NCBI RefSeq assembly: GCF_001854405.1
Contig: NZ_CP017718.1
Location: 2,914,001-2,978,000 of the forward strand
Length of the DNA: 64,000 nt
Reading direction: 5' to 3'
Source: Hyphomonas sp. Mor2
GTDB taxonomy: Bacteria > Pseudomonadota > Alphaproteobacteria > Caulobacterales > Hyphomonadaceae
Below the pieces are notes generated by a model. It was not told where the DNA came from and did not search any database. It saw only the letters and a list, made by a program, of their open reading frames with translations. Shown in pieces: positions 42,064 to 51,346 of this stretch. A program made the translations under genes and the position numbers. Position 1 is the first letter of the stretch. Every line of letters starts with the position of its first letter.

Positions 42064-43001
42064 TGTCTGCTGAGTTCGATAAGCTTGCCATTCTTGGCAT
42101 CGGCCTGCTCGGATCTTCGATCGCGCATGCGGTAAAGGCCTATGGCGGTGCCAAACAGGTGGCGTTGTGGGACGGTTCGGATGATGTCCGGGCGCGTGCG
42201 GCGCGGGTGATTGGTGAAGGGGTCGTGGAGACGGCCGAAGCGGCTGTTGATCAGGCCGATTGTGTCATTCTATGTACACCGGTGGGGGTCTTTGGAGCGG
42301 TCACGCAGCAGATCGCGGCGGCCCTGAAGCCTGGCGCGATCCTGACAGATGTCGGCTCGGTCAAGGCCACGGCCGCGCAGGATATGGGCGCGCATTGCCC
42401 GGACGGCGTCCATCTCATCCCGGGTCATCCGATTGCAGGAACCGAAAAGTCCGGTCCGGAAGCTGGATTTGCCAGCCTTTTCCAAGAGGCCTGGCACATT
42501 CTGACCCCGTTGCAGCAAGGCGAGGCGGCTTATGATGACGCCGTCGCACATCTGATCGATTTCTGGAAACAGCTTGGGGCCCGCGTCGAGACCATGGATC
42601 CAGTCCGCCATGACCGCGTTCTCGCCATTACCTCGCATCTGCCGCACCTGATCGCCTATAACATCGTCTCGACCGCCTATGACATGGAGAGCGTTGAGCA
42701 GGGTGAAGTGGTGAAATTCTCCGCGGGCGGCTTTCGCGACTTCACCCGGATCGCCGCCTCCGACCCGGTGATGTGGCGAGACGTGTTCCTGAACAATAAG
42801 GAGGCTGTGCTCGAAACCCTGGGACGGTTCAGTGAAGATCTCGCGGCCTTGCAGCGCGCCATCCGTTGGGGGGATGGCGAGACGCTGATGAAGGAGTTTA
42901 CCCGGGCGCGAGGTATTCGCGAGGCGATCATCGATGCCGGACTCGACACGGCCGAGGCCGATTTCGGACGGCGTCACATCGATCCAAGTGCGGATAAGTG
43001 A
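42063..43001 (+). CDS. tyrC: Prephenate/arogenate dehydrogenase
   Basis: NAD(P)-dependent oxidative decarboxylation towards tyrosine. LAILGIGLLGSSIAHAVKAYG, VILCTPVG, LTDVGSVKA and HLIPGHPIAGTEKSGPEAGF. 312 residues, without a chorismate mutase domain. Overlaps hisC by one base; a 14-base imperfect hairpin follows the stop. Confidence 0.92.
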   Translation: MSAEFDKLAILGIGLLGSSIAHAVKAYGGAKQVALWDGSDDVRARAARVIGEGVVETAEAAVDQADCVILCTPVGVFGAVTQQIAAALKPGAILTDVGSVKATAAQDMGAHCPDGVHLIPGHPIAGTEKSGPEAGFASLFQEAWHILTPLQQGEAAYDDAVAHLIDFWKQLGARVETMDPVRHDRVLAITSHLPHLIAYNIVSTAYDMESVEQGEVVKFSAGGFRDFTRIAASDPVMWRDVFLNNKEAVLETLGRFSEDLAALQRAIRWGDGETLMKEFTRARGIREAIIDAGLDTAEADFGRRHIDPSADK

Positions 43002-43039
43002 ACGGACGACGTTCCCCTTTTAAAAAACGCCGTCCGTTC
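43000..43039. terminator. Possible terminator hairpin after tyrC
   Basis: GAACGGACG and CGTCCGTTC arms extended by CGTT/AACG across one mismatch, around CCCCTTTTAAAA. No T-run follows on the plus strand. The rest of 43040-43272 shows no gene. Confidence 0.4.
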
Positions 43040-43272
43040 CAGGTGCACGTCAAAAGACGGCACTCCCGCGGCGCGTCGAGCGTCCGATAACGGGCACCAG
43101 ATCGCGCGCGGTCGGACGCCTACGAGGTGGATGACTGCGGATCACCACACCTGTCCCCCGTCCTGTCATCAGATCTAGCGACACCTAGCTGAATGAAATG
43201 CGTGTAATGTGTTGGCTTGTGTTCATCTTGAGTCTTCTACGGTGTTCAAGCGGGAAACCGCGGGAGGACAAA

Positions 43273-43749
43273 ATGAGAAAACGATCATTGCTGAGCGCTC
43301 TTGGTTTGGGCGGTTTGGGGTTGTCTGCGTGCACAACAGCAGAGCTGGAAGCGATTTCCGCCGGATTGGCGCAAGGACTGGCAGAAGCCTCGTACGAAAC
43401 CAATACCTATGCCGCTTATCCGGGCGCCTATAGCGGCGCTTATTACGCCCCGACCGGTTTTTCCACCTATTCAGGGTGGCCCACAACCTACTCGTACGGC
43501 CAGTATGTCGGGCCCTTTGGTTGCTCCCATACAGGCAGTTTCTATACATGTGACAGTGATGGCGACGGGTATGCCGACATGTACGGAAATACATCTGACG
43601 GCTCTTATGCCTCCTCGCATTTGCGGGTAAATGGTATGGGAGAAGCGTTTACCTGGGGAAGCGATTGCAGTTGTTGGGAACGAAACCGCGCCTATGATGG
43701 CGAACGCAAGGAACGCCACACTCACTATAAGGATTATCACTATGATTAA
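43273..43749 (+). CDS. Tyrosine-rich lipoprotein with a calcium-loop motif
   Basis: 158 residues. Lipobox LSAC near residue 20 (ATG at 43273 with GGAGG five bases before). The mature part is rich in Tyr, Gly and Ser (YAAYPGAYSGAYYAPTGF), has four spaced cysteines, and contains DSDGDGYADMYG, an EF-hand-like DxDxDG loop. Unknown family. The next lipoprotein gene starts inside its last codons. Confidence 0.7.
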   Translation: MRKRSLLSALGLGGLGLSACTTAELEAISAGLAQGLAEASYETNTYAAYPGAYSGAYYAPTGFSTYSGWPTTYSYGQYVGPFGCSHTGSFYTCDSDGDGYADMYGNTSDGSYASSHLRVNGMGEAFTWGSDCSCWERNRAYDGERKERHTHYKDYHYD

Positions 43750-44218
43750 GTGGATTGCAGTTTCGGCTCTGGCGCTTCTGGGGGCTTGCGCAACCAGTGT
43801 GCCTTATGGTCCAGCGACCTCAGACAGCGCCAAGGGCTATTCCGTCCAACCCATCGAGAATAACCGATTTCGGGTGGCGTACAGGGACAATTCCATGGAC
43901 GTGGCCCGCAGCCGTGCCTTGCGCCGCGCCGCTGAGGTGACGCTCGAGAATGGGGATGAGTGGTTCCTGGTGACGACGGCCTATTCCGATACGGGTGAGC
44001 TTGCGGGTGGCGGCGGCACGTCGGTGTCGATCGGTGGAGCCTCCGGCTCTGGCGGCGGGTCCAGCGTGGGCGTCGGTCTCGGCATCGCGCTACCGCTCGG
44101 CGGGTCATCGGGCCCAGTTGAGCATGTGATGGAAATCATCACGGGCAGCGGTGAGAAGCCGCAAAATGCCGACGCTTATGATGCTACGGACGTGCTCGCC
44201 AATCTCGGCGGCGCTTAG
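43742..44218 (+). CDS. CC0125/CC1285-type lipoprotein
   Basis: 158 residues, lipobox LGAC near residue 15. GYSVQPIENNRFRVAYRDNS and RSRALRRAAEVTLENGDEWFLVT match a small lipoprotein family known from Caulobacter. A glycine/serine-rich stretch follows (about 95-120). ATG at 43742 has AAGGA eight bases before and overlaps the previous gene, so the two are coupled. Function unknown. Confidence 0.82.
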   Translation: MIKWIAVSALALLGACATSVPYGPATSDSAKGYSVQPIENNRFRVAYRDNSMDVARSRALRRAAEVTLENGDEWFLVTTAYSDTGELAGGGGTSVSIGGASGSGGGSSVGVGLGIALPLGGSSGPVEHVMEIITGSGEKPQNADAYDATDVLANLGGA

Positions 44219-44931
44219 GCCGGAACTTCCAGGCCCGCCCAGTCAAACACCTTGCCGCTGTCTTGTGCCGTCAGGCCGCTGAGCACGTTCAGCAAGTGAT
44301 GCGCCGATTGCTGCGGGGTGAACAATTGCGCGTCGGGGACGTTGCCCTGGAAGGCGCGCGACAAGTCGGTGTCGACTGTACCGGGATGCAGGCCGACACA
44401 GATCAACTCGGGATTTCGGCGCGCTTGTTCGATCGCGTAATTCCGGATCAGCATATTCAGCGCGGCTTTTGACGCTCGATAGGCGTGCCAACCGCCCAGC
44501 CGGTTGTCTGAAATCGAGCCGACTCGGGCCGAAAGCGCCGCGAAAACGGCCATGCCCTGTCTCGGCAGGATTGGCAGAAAGTGCTTCGCGACCAGGCCGG
44601 GGCCGTACGTATTGACGGCGAAGACGCGCTCGAATGCGGCCAGCGTCTGGTGGCGATAGGATTTCTCCGGCTGCAGCCCGCCGCCGTCAGAAAGCAGGCC
44701 GCTGGCGACCAGGACGAGTGAGGGTGGACCGCTCGCCGCAACCCGCTTTGCGGCTGCCGCCAGGCTCTGTTCGTCGAGAATATCAATCTGTCCGGACACG
44801 ACTTTCGGATACGCCAGACCCGTTCCGGAGCGACTGAGGGCATACACCTTGTCAAACCGCTCATCCGCGGCGAGTGCTTCGGTCATGGCGCGGCCAATTC
44901 CGCCGCTGGCGCCAATAATCACAGCCTGCAT
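44215..44931 (-). CDS. SDR family oxidoreductase (C-factor-like)
   Basis: 238 residues. IIGASGGIGRAMTEAL, NTYGPGLVAKHFLP, SARVGSISDN, catalytic YRASKAALNML and GLHPGTVDTDLS. The pattern is that of CsgA/C-factor-type SDRs of unknown substrate. Four-base convergent overlap with the lipoprotein gene. Confidence 0.85.
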   Translation of the reverse strand: MQAVIIGASGGIGRAMTEALAADERFDKVYALSRSGTGLAYPKVVSGQIDILDEQSLAAAAKRVAASGPPSLVLVASGLLSDGGGLQPEKSYRHQTLAAFERVFAVNTYGPGLVAKHFLPILPRQGMAVFAALSARVGSISDNRLGGWHAYRASKAALNMLIRNYAIEQARRNPELICVGLHPGTVDTDLSRAFQGNVPDAQLFTPQQSAHHLLNVLSGLTAQDSGKVFDWAGLEVPA

Positions 44932-44982
44932 CGCACGTCTCCTGATGCAGCCGGAATTAGCTTGATTGGGCGCGCTGGAAAG

Positions 44983-45519
44983 TCAGACGCGCAGTCCGGT
45001 CTTGTCGCGATAGATGACCAGCAGATCGAGCTGACTTGGCGTCGGATTGCCTTCTGCTTCAGAAACTGTCACCAGCATGCCGTCCAGATCAACCAGTTCC
45101 TTATTGGTCATCCCGGGGCTGTTGCGGACGAAATCAGTCATCTTCGACATCACGACATGACTGGCGCCGGCATTGCGCGATAACCATCCGGCTTGGGCGA
45201 TCAGCGCGTTGGCGTCGCCTTCCGGGAAATCGAAATGGTGCATGATCTCGCCGCGAATGGCCGCCTCCTGTTTTTCGGTCAGCGTGCCGCGGGCCTGGGC
45301 GATCTCGAGCATCAGGATTGTGGCGGCTTCGCGCGGATCATCGACCACGGCCAGACCGCCTTTGCCCGCCTTGTTCTTGAAGCGCATCTTGCGCGGCAGG
45401 TTGGCGACTGTTTCGGCCACTTTGCGCCCGTCGCGCGCCACTTGTCCAAGCATTTTCAGGCGCCAGTACCAGACGGCGATAAAGCCAATGATACCGATCA
45501 GTGCGACGATGATATGCAT
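44983..45519 (-). CDS. Membrane-anchored protein with TerB-like helical region
   Basis: 178 residues with one N-terminal transmembrane helix (about 3-20) and a cytosolic part where EAATILMLEIAQARGTLTEKQEAAI resembles the TerB fold. The rest is not recognised. 51 bases upstream of the SDR on the same strand. Confidence 0.6.
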   Translation of the reverse strand: MHIIVALIGIIGFIAVWYWRLKMLGQVARDGRKVAETVANLPRKMRFKNKAGKGGLAVVDDPREAATILMLEIAQARGTLTEKQEAAIRGEIMHHFDFPEGDANALIAQAGWLSRNAGASHVVMSKMTDFVRNSPGMTNKELVDLDGMLVTVSEAEGNPTPSQLDLLVIYRDKTGLRV

Positions 45520-45604
45520 GAGTGGCCCCTCGCTGGCGTTAAGTTACCGTAACCTCAAACCGGCGACGATTGAAGTGGAGTATAATCCTTGTCATGGTCT
45601 TTTT

Positions 45605-45970
45605 ATGACCTTGGACGAGTATAATGACTTTTGCGGCTCCCTGACGGCGACCAGCCGGGTCGTGCAATGGGGTGGCAGTCATGTCTGGAAAGTCGGCGGC
45701 AAAGTGTTTGCGATTGCCGGCTGGGGTGACGAGGACTTCTTCGCCGTCACGTTCAAGGTCACGCCTCTGTCCTTCGAGATCCTGCAGGAACAGCCTGGCC
45801 TGCGCCCGGCCCCGTATCTGGCCTCACGCGGGATGAAATGGATCCAGCACTATGCAGATCCAGGTCTGAAGGATGGCGATCTCCAGGCCTATATCGAAAC
45901 AAGCCACCGGCTGGTGGCCGATGGCTTGTCCAAGAAAAAGCAGAGAGAGCTGGGTCTGCTCCTGGCCTAG
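45605..45970 (+). CDS. MmcQ/YjbR family protein
   Basis: 121 residues with EYNDFCGSLTATSRVVQWGG, VWKVGGKVFAIAGW and APYLASRGMKWIQHY, the YjbR pattern. Function unclear; a CyaY-like DNA-binding fold. ATG at 45605 chosen to match family length; the open frame extends far upstream but overlaps the divergent gene. Confidence 0.85.
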   Translation: MTLDEYNDFCGSLTATSRVVQWGGSHVWKVGGKVFAIAGWGDEDFFAVTFKVTPLSFEILQEQPGLRPAPYLASRGMKWIQHYADPGLKDGDLQAYIETSHRLVADGLSKKKQRELGLLLA

Positions 45971-45982
45971 CGGCCTTCCCGA

Positions 45983-48172
45983 TTAAGGCGTGCCGCCTTC
46001 GCTAGCGATGGCATCGTCAATCCCGGCCGAATTATGGGCCTGTTGGACCACATAGGCGCGGATCGATTCAACATCATCCTCTGAGAGAACATCCGCGAAC
46101 GACACCATGCCGAGCGATTGCAAATTGCCGTCCACCAAGACGCCTTTCCAGGCTTCGGAACTGGATGTGTAGCTCGACCAGCGCAGGTCTGGCAGGACGC
46201 CAGAGCTCGAGGCAAACGGGCCGTGACACACCGTGCAATTGCGCGCGTACTGCACTAGGCCATTTGCAAGCTGCTCTTCAGTGCCGAACTCATCTGTCTT
46301 TGGCGTGGCTTCCACGAGCTGGATATCGACGTCTGGAATGGTTCCGCTGGCGCCGAGCTTGAACGTGACGACTTTTCCAACGGTTGGCTGGACCGGCTGA
46401 GGCGCAGCGACCCCGCCAGCCGACAGCAGATAGGCCGAGCCCCATCCCGTGGTGATGGTGACGTATTGCTCGCCATCAATCTCAAATGTGCCCGGGCCAG
46501 ACGCCGCGCCGGATTTGACATCCTCTGCCCAGAGACGCTCGCCGGTGCCGGCATCATAGGCGACGAACTCACCGTTGAGCTTGCCCTGGAAAACCACGCC
46601 ACCCGCCGTCGACAAGACGCCGCCATTCCATGGGCCTTCATGCTCCACGGTCCAGCGGGCTTCGTTTGCGACGGGGTCCCAGGCGATGAGGCGGCCTTTC
46701 AATCCAGACCGCAGGAATTTGAACACTTCGCTCGGGATGAGTTGAGGAACCCCGGCAGCAAAATCTGCCCCCGTGTTCCACTTTGAGCTGTCATCTTGAA
46801 AGCGCGGGTCCGTGCCATAGGCTTGCGGGATTTCCTGCGCCGGGATGTAGGCGAGGCCGACATCGGGATTAAACGCCATCGGGTGCCAATTGTGGCCGCC
46901 AAGTGGGCCAGGCGTCTGCAGATAAGGAATGTCTGAATAGCGCGCGTCCGGCACTTCGATCGGACGCCCCTCATCGCTCAGCCCTGTGGCCCAGTTCATC
47001 GGCACATAATTATTGCCCGAGACAAACTCGCCCGTGGCGGCATCAATGACATAGAAAAAGCCGTTCTTCGGGGCTTGCATGACGACCCGGCGATCCGCGC
47101 CATCCTCACCGACAGGCAGCTCGGCGATGATCAGAGTCTGCGTCGCGGTATAGTCCCAATTGTCGCCCGGCGTGGTCTGGAAATGCCACTTATATTCGCC
47201 GCTATCGGCGTCGACCGCGACAATCGAAGACAGGAAGAGATTATCTAGACCAGATGGATCGCGCAGGCGCTGGTTCCAGGGCGAGCCATTCCCGACGCCG
47301 AAAATCACGCTGTCATTCTCTTCATCATAGATGATTGAATCCCAGACGGTGCCGCCGCCGCCATCGGTTTTCCAGGCGCCCGTATCACCCCAGGTGACAT
47401 TGCCGATTTGCTCAAAGGCGCTGTCCGATGCGGCCCCATCCGGCTGCTTGTCAGCGCTCGGGACGGTGTAGAAGCGCCAGATCAGATCGCCTGTATCGGC
47501 ATCCAGAGCATTGAGATAGCCGCGCACGCCGAGCTCCGCTCCACCATTGCCGATCAACACCTTGCCATCGACCACGCGGGGCGCGCCGGTAATTGTATAG
47601 GGCTTGGATTGGTCGACTGTCACTTGTGACCAGATCACTTCACCGGTCTGCGCATCCAGTGCCTCGACCCGGCCATCAATCACGCCGAGATAGAGTTTGC
47701 CATCATAGACCGCGACCCCGCGATTGACGACATCGCAGCAGGCATTGACGCCGACGGCGCGGTCAACCTCGGGGTCATAGACCCAAAGCTCTTCCCCGGT
47801 TTTGGCGTCCAACGCATAGACGACCGACCAGGCGGAGGTGACATACATGGTGCCGTCTATGACAATGGGAGTGGATTCCACGCCGCGATTGGTCGCCAGA
47901 TCATACGTCCAGGCGACGCCCAGATCCGCAACATTCTCCGTCGTGATGCCGGTCAGAGGCGAGTGGCGCGTTTCTTCGCGGTCGAATCCATAGCTGAGCC
48001 ATTCGCTGGGCGTGGCGTCTGCATTGTCCAGCCGGTCATCGGTGACGTCCGCGAATACAGTCGTTTCGGTTGGAGACTCTGCTGCCGGTGTGTCGGGATC
48101 CTGGGCGCCCGAGCAGGCTGAGAGTGCAAAGACGGATGCAGCCGCAAAGGCCGCCAGATGGAGCGGTTTCAT
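45983..48172 (-). CDS. PQQ-dependent quinohaemoprotein alcohol dehydrogenase
   Basis: 729 residues. Lipobox LSAC at residues 17-20, an eight-bladed propeller with the vicinal disulfide Cys145-Cys146 (VGVNACCDVV), GDNWDYT near the catalytic Asp, and a C-terminal cytochrome c domain with CTVCHG at 646-651 and a Met ligand near 689. Thr at two residues after the Asp suggests calcium rather than lanthanide use. Passes electrons from periplasmic alcohols to the respiratory chain. No pqq or partner genes are nearby. Confidence 0.9.
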   Translation of the reverse strand: MKPLHLAAFAAASVFALSACSGAQDPDTPAAESPTETTVFADVTDDRLDNADATPSEWLSYGFDREETRHSPLTGITTENVADLGVAWTYDLATNRGVESTPIVIDGTMYVTSAWSVVYALDAKTGEELWVYDPEVDRAVGVNACCDVVNRGVAVYDGKLYLGVIDGRVEALDAQTGEVIWSQVTVDQSKPYTITGAPRVVDGKVLIGNGGAELGVRGYLNALDADTGDLIWRFYTVPSADKQPDGAASDSAFEQIGNVTWGDTGAWKTDGGGGTVWDSIIYDEENDSVIFGVGNGSPWNQRLRDPSGLDNLFLSSIVAVDADSGEYKWHFQTTPGDNWDYTATQTLIIAELPVGEDGADRRVVMQAPKNGFFYVIDAATGEFVSGNNYVPMNWATGLSDEGRPIEVPDARYSDIPYLQTPGPLGGHNWHPMAFNPDVGLAYIPAQEIPQAYGTDPRFQDDSSKWNTGADFAAGVPQLIPSEVFKFLRSGLKGRLIAWDPVANEARWTVEHEGPWNGGVLSTAGGVVFQGKLNGEFVAYDAGTGERLWAEDVKSGAASGPGTFEIDGEQYVTITTGWGSAYLLSAGGVAAPQPVQPTVGKVVTFKLGASGTIPDVDIQLVEATPKTDEFGTEEQLANGLVQYARNCTVCHGPFASSSGVLPDLRWSSYTSSSEAWKGVLVDGNLQSLGMVSFADVLSEDDVESIRAYVVQQAHNSAGIDDAIASEGGTP

Positions 48173-48366
48173 GTACGCTTTCCTCGTTTCCTCACTTTAG
48201 ATCAGCGTCTGCAGCGCTGTTTCTGTTGGCAGACTAGGCGAATTGAGGCGTCTGTCGAGGCTGGACGCGGGGGAAAGTTAGGGTGAACGCCCTAGATTCC
48301 TGACGAGGCTGACAAAAATGTGGTGCGGGGGGCGCCGCGACATATATCAGCGTCAGAGCCAACAGG

Positions 48367-50457
48367 ATGCGGGGTGCTGGAATGGCGAATGAAAACAAGC
48401 TGAAGAAGAATCTGACGCTGTTTGATGTCTATGCTGTTTCCACCGGGGCCATGTTCAGCTCCGGTTTCTTTCTGCTTCCCGGCATTGCGGCCAGCTATAC
48501 AGGCGACTCGGTCTATCTCGCCTATCTCCTCGCGGGGTTTTTGATCATCCCGGCCATGTTGTGCATGGCAGAGCTGTCGACCGCCATGCCCAAGGCGGGC
48601 GGCACCTATTACTTCCTGGACCGCGCCCTCGGCCCCCTATTCGGGACGATTGGCGGGCTCGGATCCTGGGTTGCGGTGGTGTTCAAGAGCGCCTTTGCGC
48701 TGGTCGGGATGGGGGCCTATCTCAGCCTGTATCTGGACGTTCCGATCCTGGTCCTGGCGGTGGTCCTGACCATCGTGTTCGGTCTGATCAACGCTTTCGG
48801 GGCCAAGGAGACCACCTTCCTGCAGCGTCTGCTCGTCTCGACCCTGGTGGTCATCCTGGCGGCATTCGTGATCCTCGGACTGACGCATACGGGGATCGCA
48901 GACGGCCTGCATCCCAACCGAGAGAGCCAGCCATTTCTGACCTCAGGGTCTGTCGGATTCATTGCCACGATCGGGCTGGTATTTGTCTCCTATGCCGGTC
49001 TGACCAAGGTCGCGAGCGTGGCCGAGGAGGTTCAGAGCCCGGACCGCAACATTCCGCTCGGCATGGTGCTATCGCTCCTGACCGCGACGGCCATCTATAC
49101 ACTCGGCCTGGTCGTCATCATCGCCATCCTGCCGATTGAGGAGCTGTATGGCAGTTTGACGCCGGTCGCAGACGCAGGCCGACAGTTTGTCGGTGATTGG
49201 CCACTCGATCTCGGTGTCATTCTGATCGTGGTCGCGGCAATTGCGGCATTTGCCTCGACCGGCAATGCCGGGATCATGTCGGCCAGCCGCTATCCCTATG
49301 CGATGGCCAAGGACAAGCTTCTGCCCGAGCGGTTCGCCGCGATTGGCCGGTTTGGGACGCCGGTCTTCTCGATCGCCGTCACAACACTGAGCATGATTGC
49401 GGTCCTGCTTCTGTTTGATGTTGAGGCTGTGGCGAAACTGGCCAGTGCGTTCCAGCTCTTCCTGTTCGGACTGGTCAGTGTCGCGGTCATCGTCATGCGC
49501 GAAAGCCGTATCGCAACCTATCAGCCCGGCTATCGCCTGCCTTTCTATCCGTGGCTGCCTATTTTCGGCATTCTGATCTCCTTCTGGTTGATCGTGGAGA
49601 TGGGCATTCTGGCGATCGGCTTTACCGGCATGCTGACCATTGCCTGTGCGCTCTGGTTCCAGTTCTACGCGTCAGGCCAACTGGTGCGGCGCGGCGCGAT
49701 CTATCATGTCCACGAACGGCTCGGGCAGATGCGCTATGAAGGGCTGGAGCGGGAATTGATGACGATCATTCACGACCGCACGCAGAAACAGAACCTGACC
49801 TATGAAGCCCTGATCGCGCGCTGCGTGGTCCACACCTACGCCCATGGCATCTATAGCCGCGAAATGCTGATCGATGAGGTGCAGAATATTGGCCACAGCG
49901 CCTTCGGCATTGATGAAGAGGTCATGGAAAATGTCTTCAGCACCGGCACAGCGACGCTTCACCCATTGAGCGATCGCGTGCTGCTTGCCTATCGCAGCAA
50001 TGACGGGCTGGAGAGCCCGGAACTGGTCGTGTTCCGCTTCTCCGCCAATGCCGCCATGGATATGGAGGAAGCCAAGGACGTTCATACGATCATGATGCTG
50101 ATCTGTCCGCGGCGACCGGCGGGCCTCGACCTGCGCCTAGCGGGCCACCTGGCAGAGGTGGTGCAGTCCTTTGACTTTGAACGCCGCTGGCTGTCAGCCA
50201 AGTCCGACAAGGACATGAATGAGATCCTGATGCGGGACGATCACTTCCTGCACGCACCGATCTCTGATCTGGGCAATTTGCGCGACTTTGTCGGCAAACC
50301 TCTGGCCGAGATTGACCTGCCGGGCAGTTGCCTGATCGCGATCATCGAGCGGGATGGCAATATCATCATCGCAGCACCGAAAGAGGTGCTGCAGCCGGGC
50401 GATCATGTTGCCGTGATTGGCGAACCAGAAGACCTGACGGCCCTGGTCAAAGGCTAA
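48367..50457 (+). CDS. APC-superfamily permease fused to EIIA-like and RCK_C domains
   Basis: 696 residues. Residues about 15-440 form an amino-acid/polyamine permease (12 helices, STGAMFSSGFFLLPGI at TM1). Residues about 465-600 resemble a PTS fructose-type EIIA, keeping the active-site His in GTATLHPLSDR. Residues about 620-690 (VGKPLAEIDLPGSCLIAIIE, LQPGDHVAVIG) are an RCK_C/TrkA_C ligand domain. The substrate is unknown. ATG at 48382 is an alternative start. Confidence 0.8.
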   Translation: MRGAGMANENKLKKNLTLFDVYAVSTGAMFSSGFFLLPGIAASYTGDSVYLAYLLAGFLIIPAMLCMAELSTAMPKAGGTYYFLDRALGPLFGTIGGLGSWVAVVFKSAFALVGMGAYLSLYLDVPILVLAVVLTIVFGLINAFGAKETTFLQRLLVSTLVVILAAFVILGLTHTGIADGLHPNRESQPFLTSGSVGFIATIGLVFVSYAGLTKVASVAEEVQSPDRNIPLGMVLSLLTATAIYTLGLVVIIAILPIEELYGSLTPVADAGRQFVGDWPLDLGVILIVVAAIAAFASTGNAGIMSASRYPYAMAKDKLLPERFAAIGRFGTPVFSIAVTTLSMIAVLLLFDVEAVAKLASAFQLFLFGLVSVAVIVMRESRIATYQPGYRLPFYPWLPIFGILISFWLIVEMGILAIGFTGMLTIACALWFQFYASGQLVRRGAIYHVHERLGQMRYEGLERELMTIIHDRTQKQNLTYEALIARCVVHTYAHGIYSREMLIDEVQNIGHSAFGIDEEVMENVFSTGTATLHPLSDRVLLAYRSNDGLESPELVVFRFSANAAMDMEEAKDVHTIMMLICPRRPAGLDLRLAGHLAEVVQSFDFERRWLSAKSDKDMNEILMRDDHFLHAPISDLGNLRDFVGKPLAEIDLPGSCLIAIIERDGNIIIAAPKEVLQPGDHVAVIGEPEDLTALVKG

Positions 50458-51341
50458 TCGGCCAGACCGACCCCAGTCAGATCCGCTTGCGCCAGATCGA
50501 TCGCATCCGCCACGATTTTGTGCCAGGCCTCAATCGTCTCGGCCTGATCTGATCCAGCTGGAAACGTCACTGAGCGCGAGGCATTTACGCAGCCCCCTTC
50601 CGGACGATTGGCACTGTCGCGGGCCGGGACGAAGCCAGCCATAGCTTCAGCCGCACCGGCGCCTTGGGCGCCATAGCCAGGGACCAGAAACAGGGCGTCC
50701 GGAGCCAGGGTTCTGAGCTGACGGGCCTCGTCGGGCCCGGTTGCGCCCGTGACCAGCATCAGACCGGACCAGCCGCTGTCTCCGCGCAGGCGCTCGATCA
50801 TCGGAGCCAGGCTCTCAACCACACGGGCGTAAAGCGGTGCACCTTCCAGATCCCGCGCCTGATAATCGGCACTGCCTGGATTACTGGTCCGCGCCAGCAC
50901 GATTACGCCCTTGCCGCTGGCCTCTGCCGCTTCAACATGCGGCTCCAGCGTATCCAGGCCCATATACGGGTTCACGGTCAGGGCATCGCAGGCGAACGGC
51001 GCGTCCGCAGCGAGATAGGCCTGCGCATAGCCTTTGGCCGTCGAGCCGATATCGCCCCGTTTGGCGTCCAGCAGGACGATCAAATCGTGCGCCTTGGCCG
51101 CCTCACAGACCCGCGCAAGGGCACGCATGCCCTGCCAGCCATGGCGTTCGAACAGTCCGGCTTGCGGCTTGACGATCCCTGTGCGCTCCGCCGCGGCTTC
51201 GACCACAGCCATGCCCCAGCGCTCCAACCCTTCAGGCGTGTCGCCGCCAAACAATGCGGGGATGCGTCCTGCGTGGGGGTCGATTCCGACGCAGAGGGGG
51301 CCGTGCGCGCGGGTCGCGGCAATCAATCGATCAGCAAACAT
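50454..51341 (-). CDS. pyrF: Orotidine 5'-phosphate decarboxylase (type 2)
   Basis: UMP synthesis. CVGIDPHAG, LLDAKRGDIGSTAKGYAQAY with the catalytic Lys/Asp, VNPYMG and VPGYGAQGAG. 295 residues, the longer type 2 form. Five bases after a trypsin-like protease on the same strand; 4-base overlap with the convergent permease. Confidence 0.93.
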   Translation of the reverse strand: MFADRLIAATRAHGPLCVGIDPHAGRIPALFGGDTPEGLERWGMAVVEAAAERTGIVKPQAGLFERHGWQGMRALARVCEAAKAHDLIVLLDAKRGDIGSTAKGYAQAYLAADAPFACDALTVNPYMGLDTLEPHVEAAEASGKGVIVLARTSNPGSADYQARDLEGAPLYARVVESLAPMIERLRGDSGWSGLMLVTGATGPDEARQLRTLAPDALFLVPGYGAQGAGAAEAMAGFVPARDSANRPEGGCVNASRSVTFPAGSDQAETIEAWHKIVADAIDLAQADLTGVGLAD

Positions 51342-51346
51342 CAGGT

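Noticed and set aside
45173-45604. Extended N-terminus for the YjbR protein
   Set aside because: The extra 144 codons overlap the divergent TerB-like gene and read as low-complexity; the family starts at the chosen ATG.
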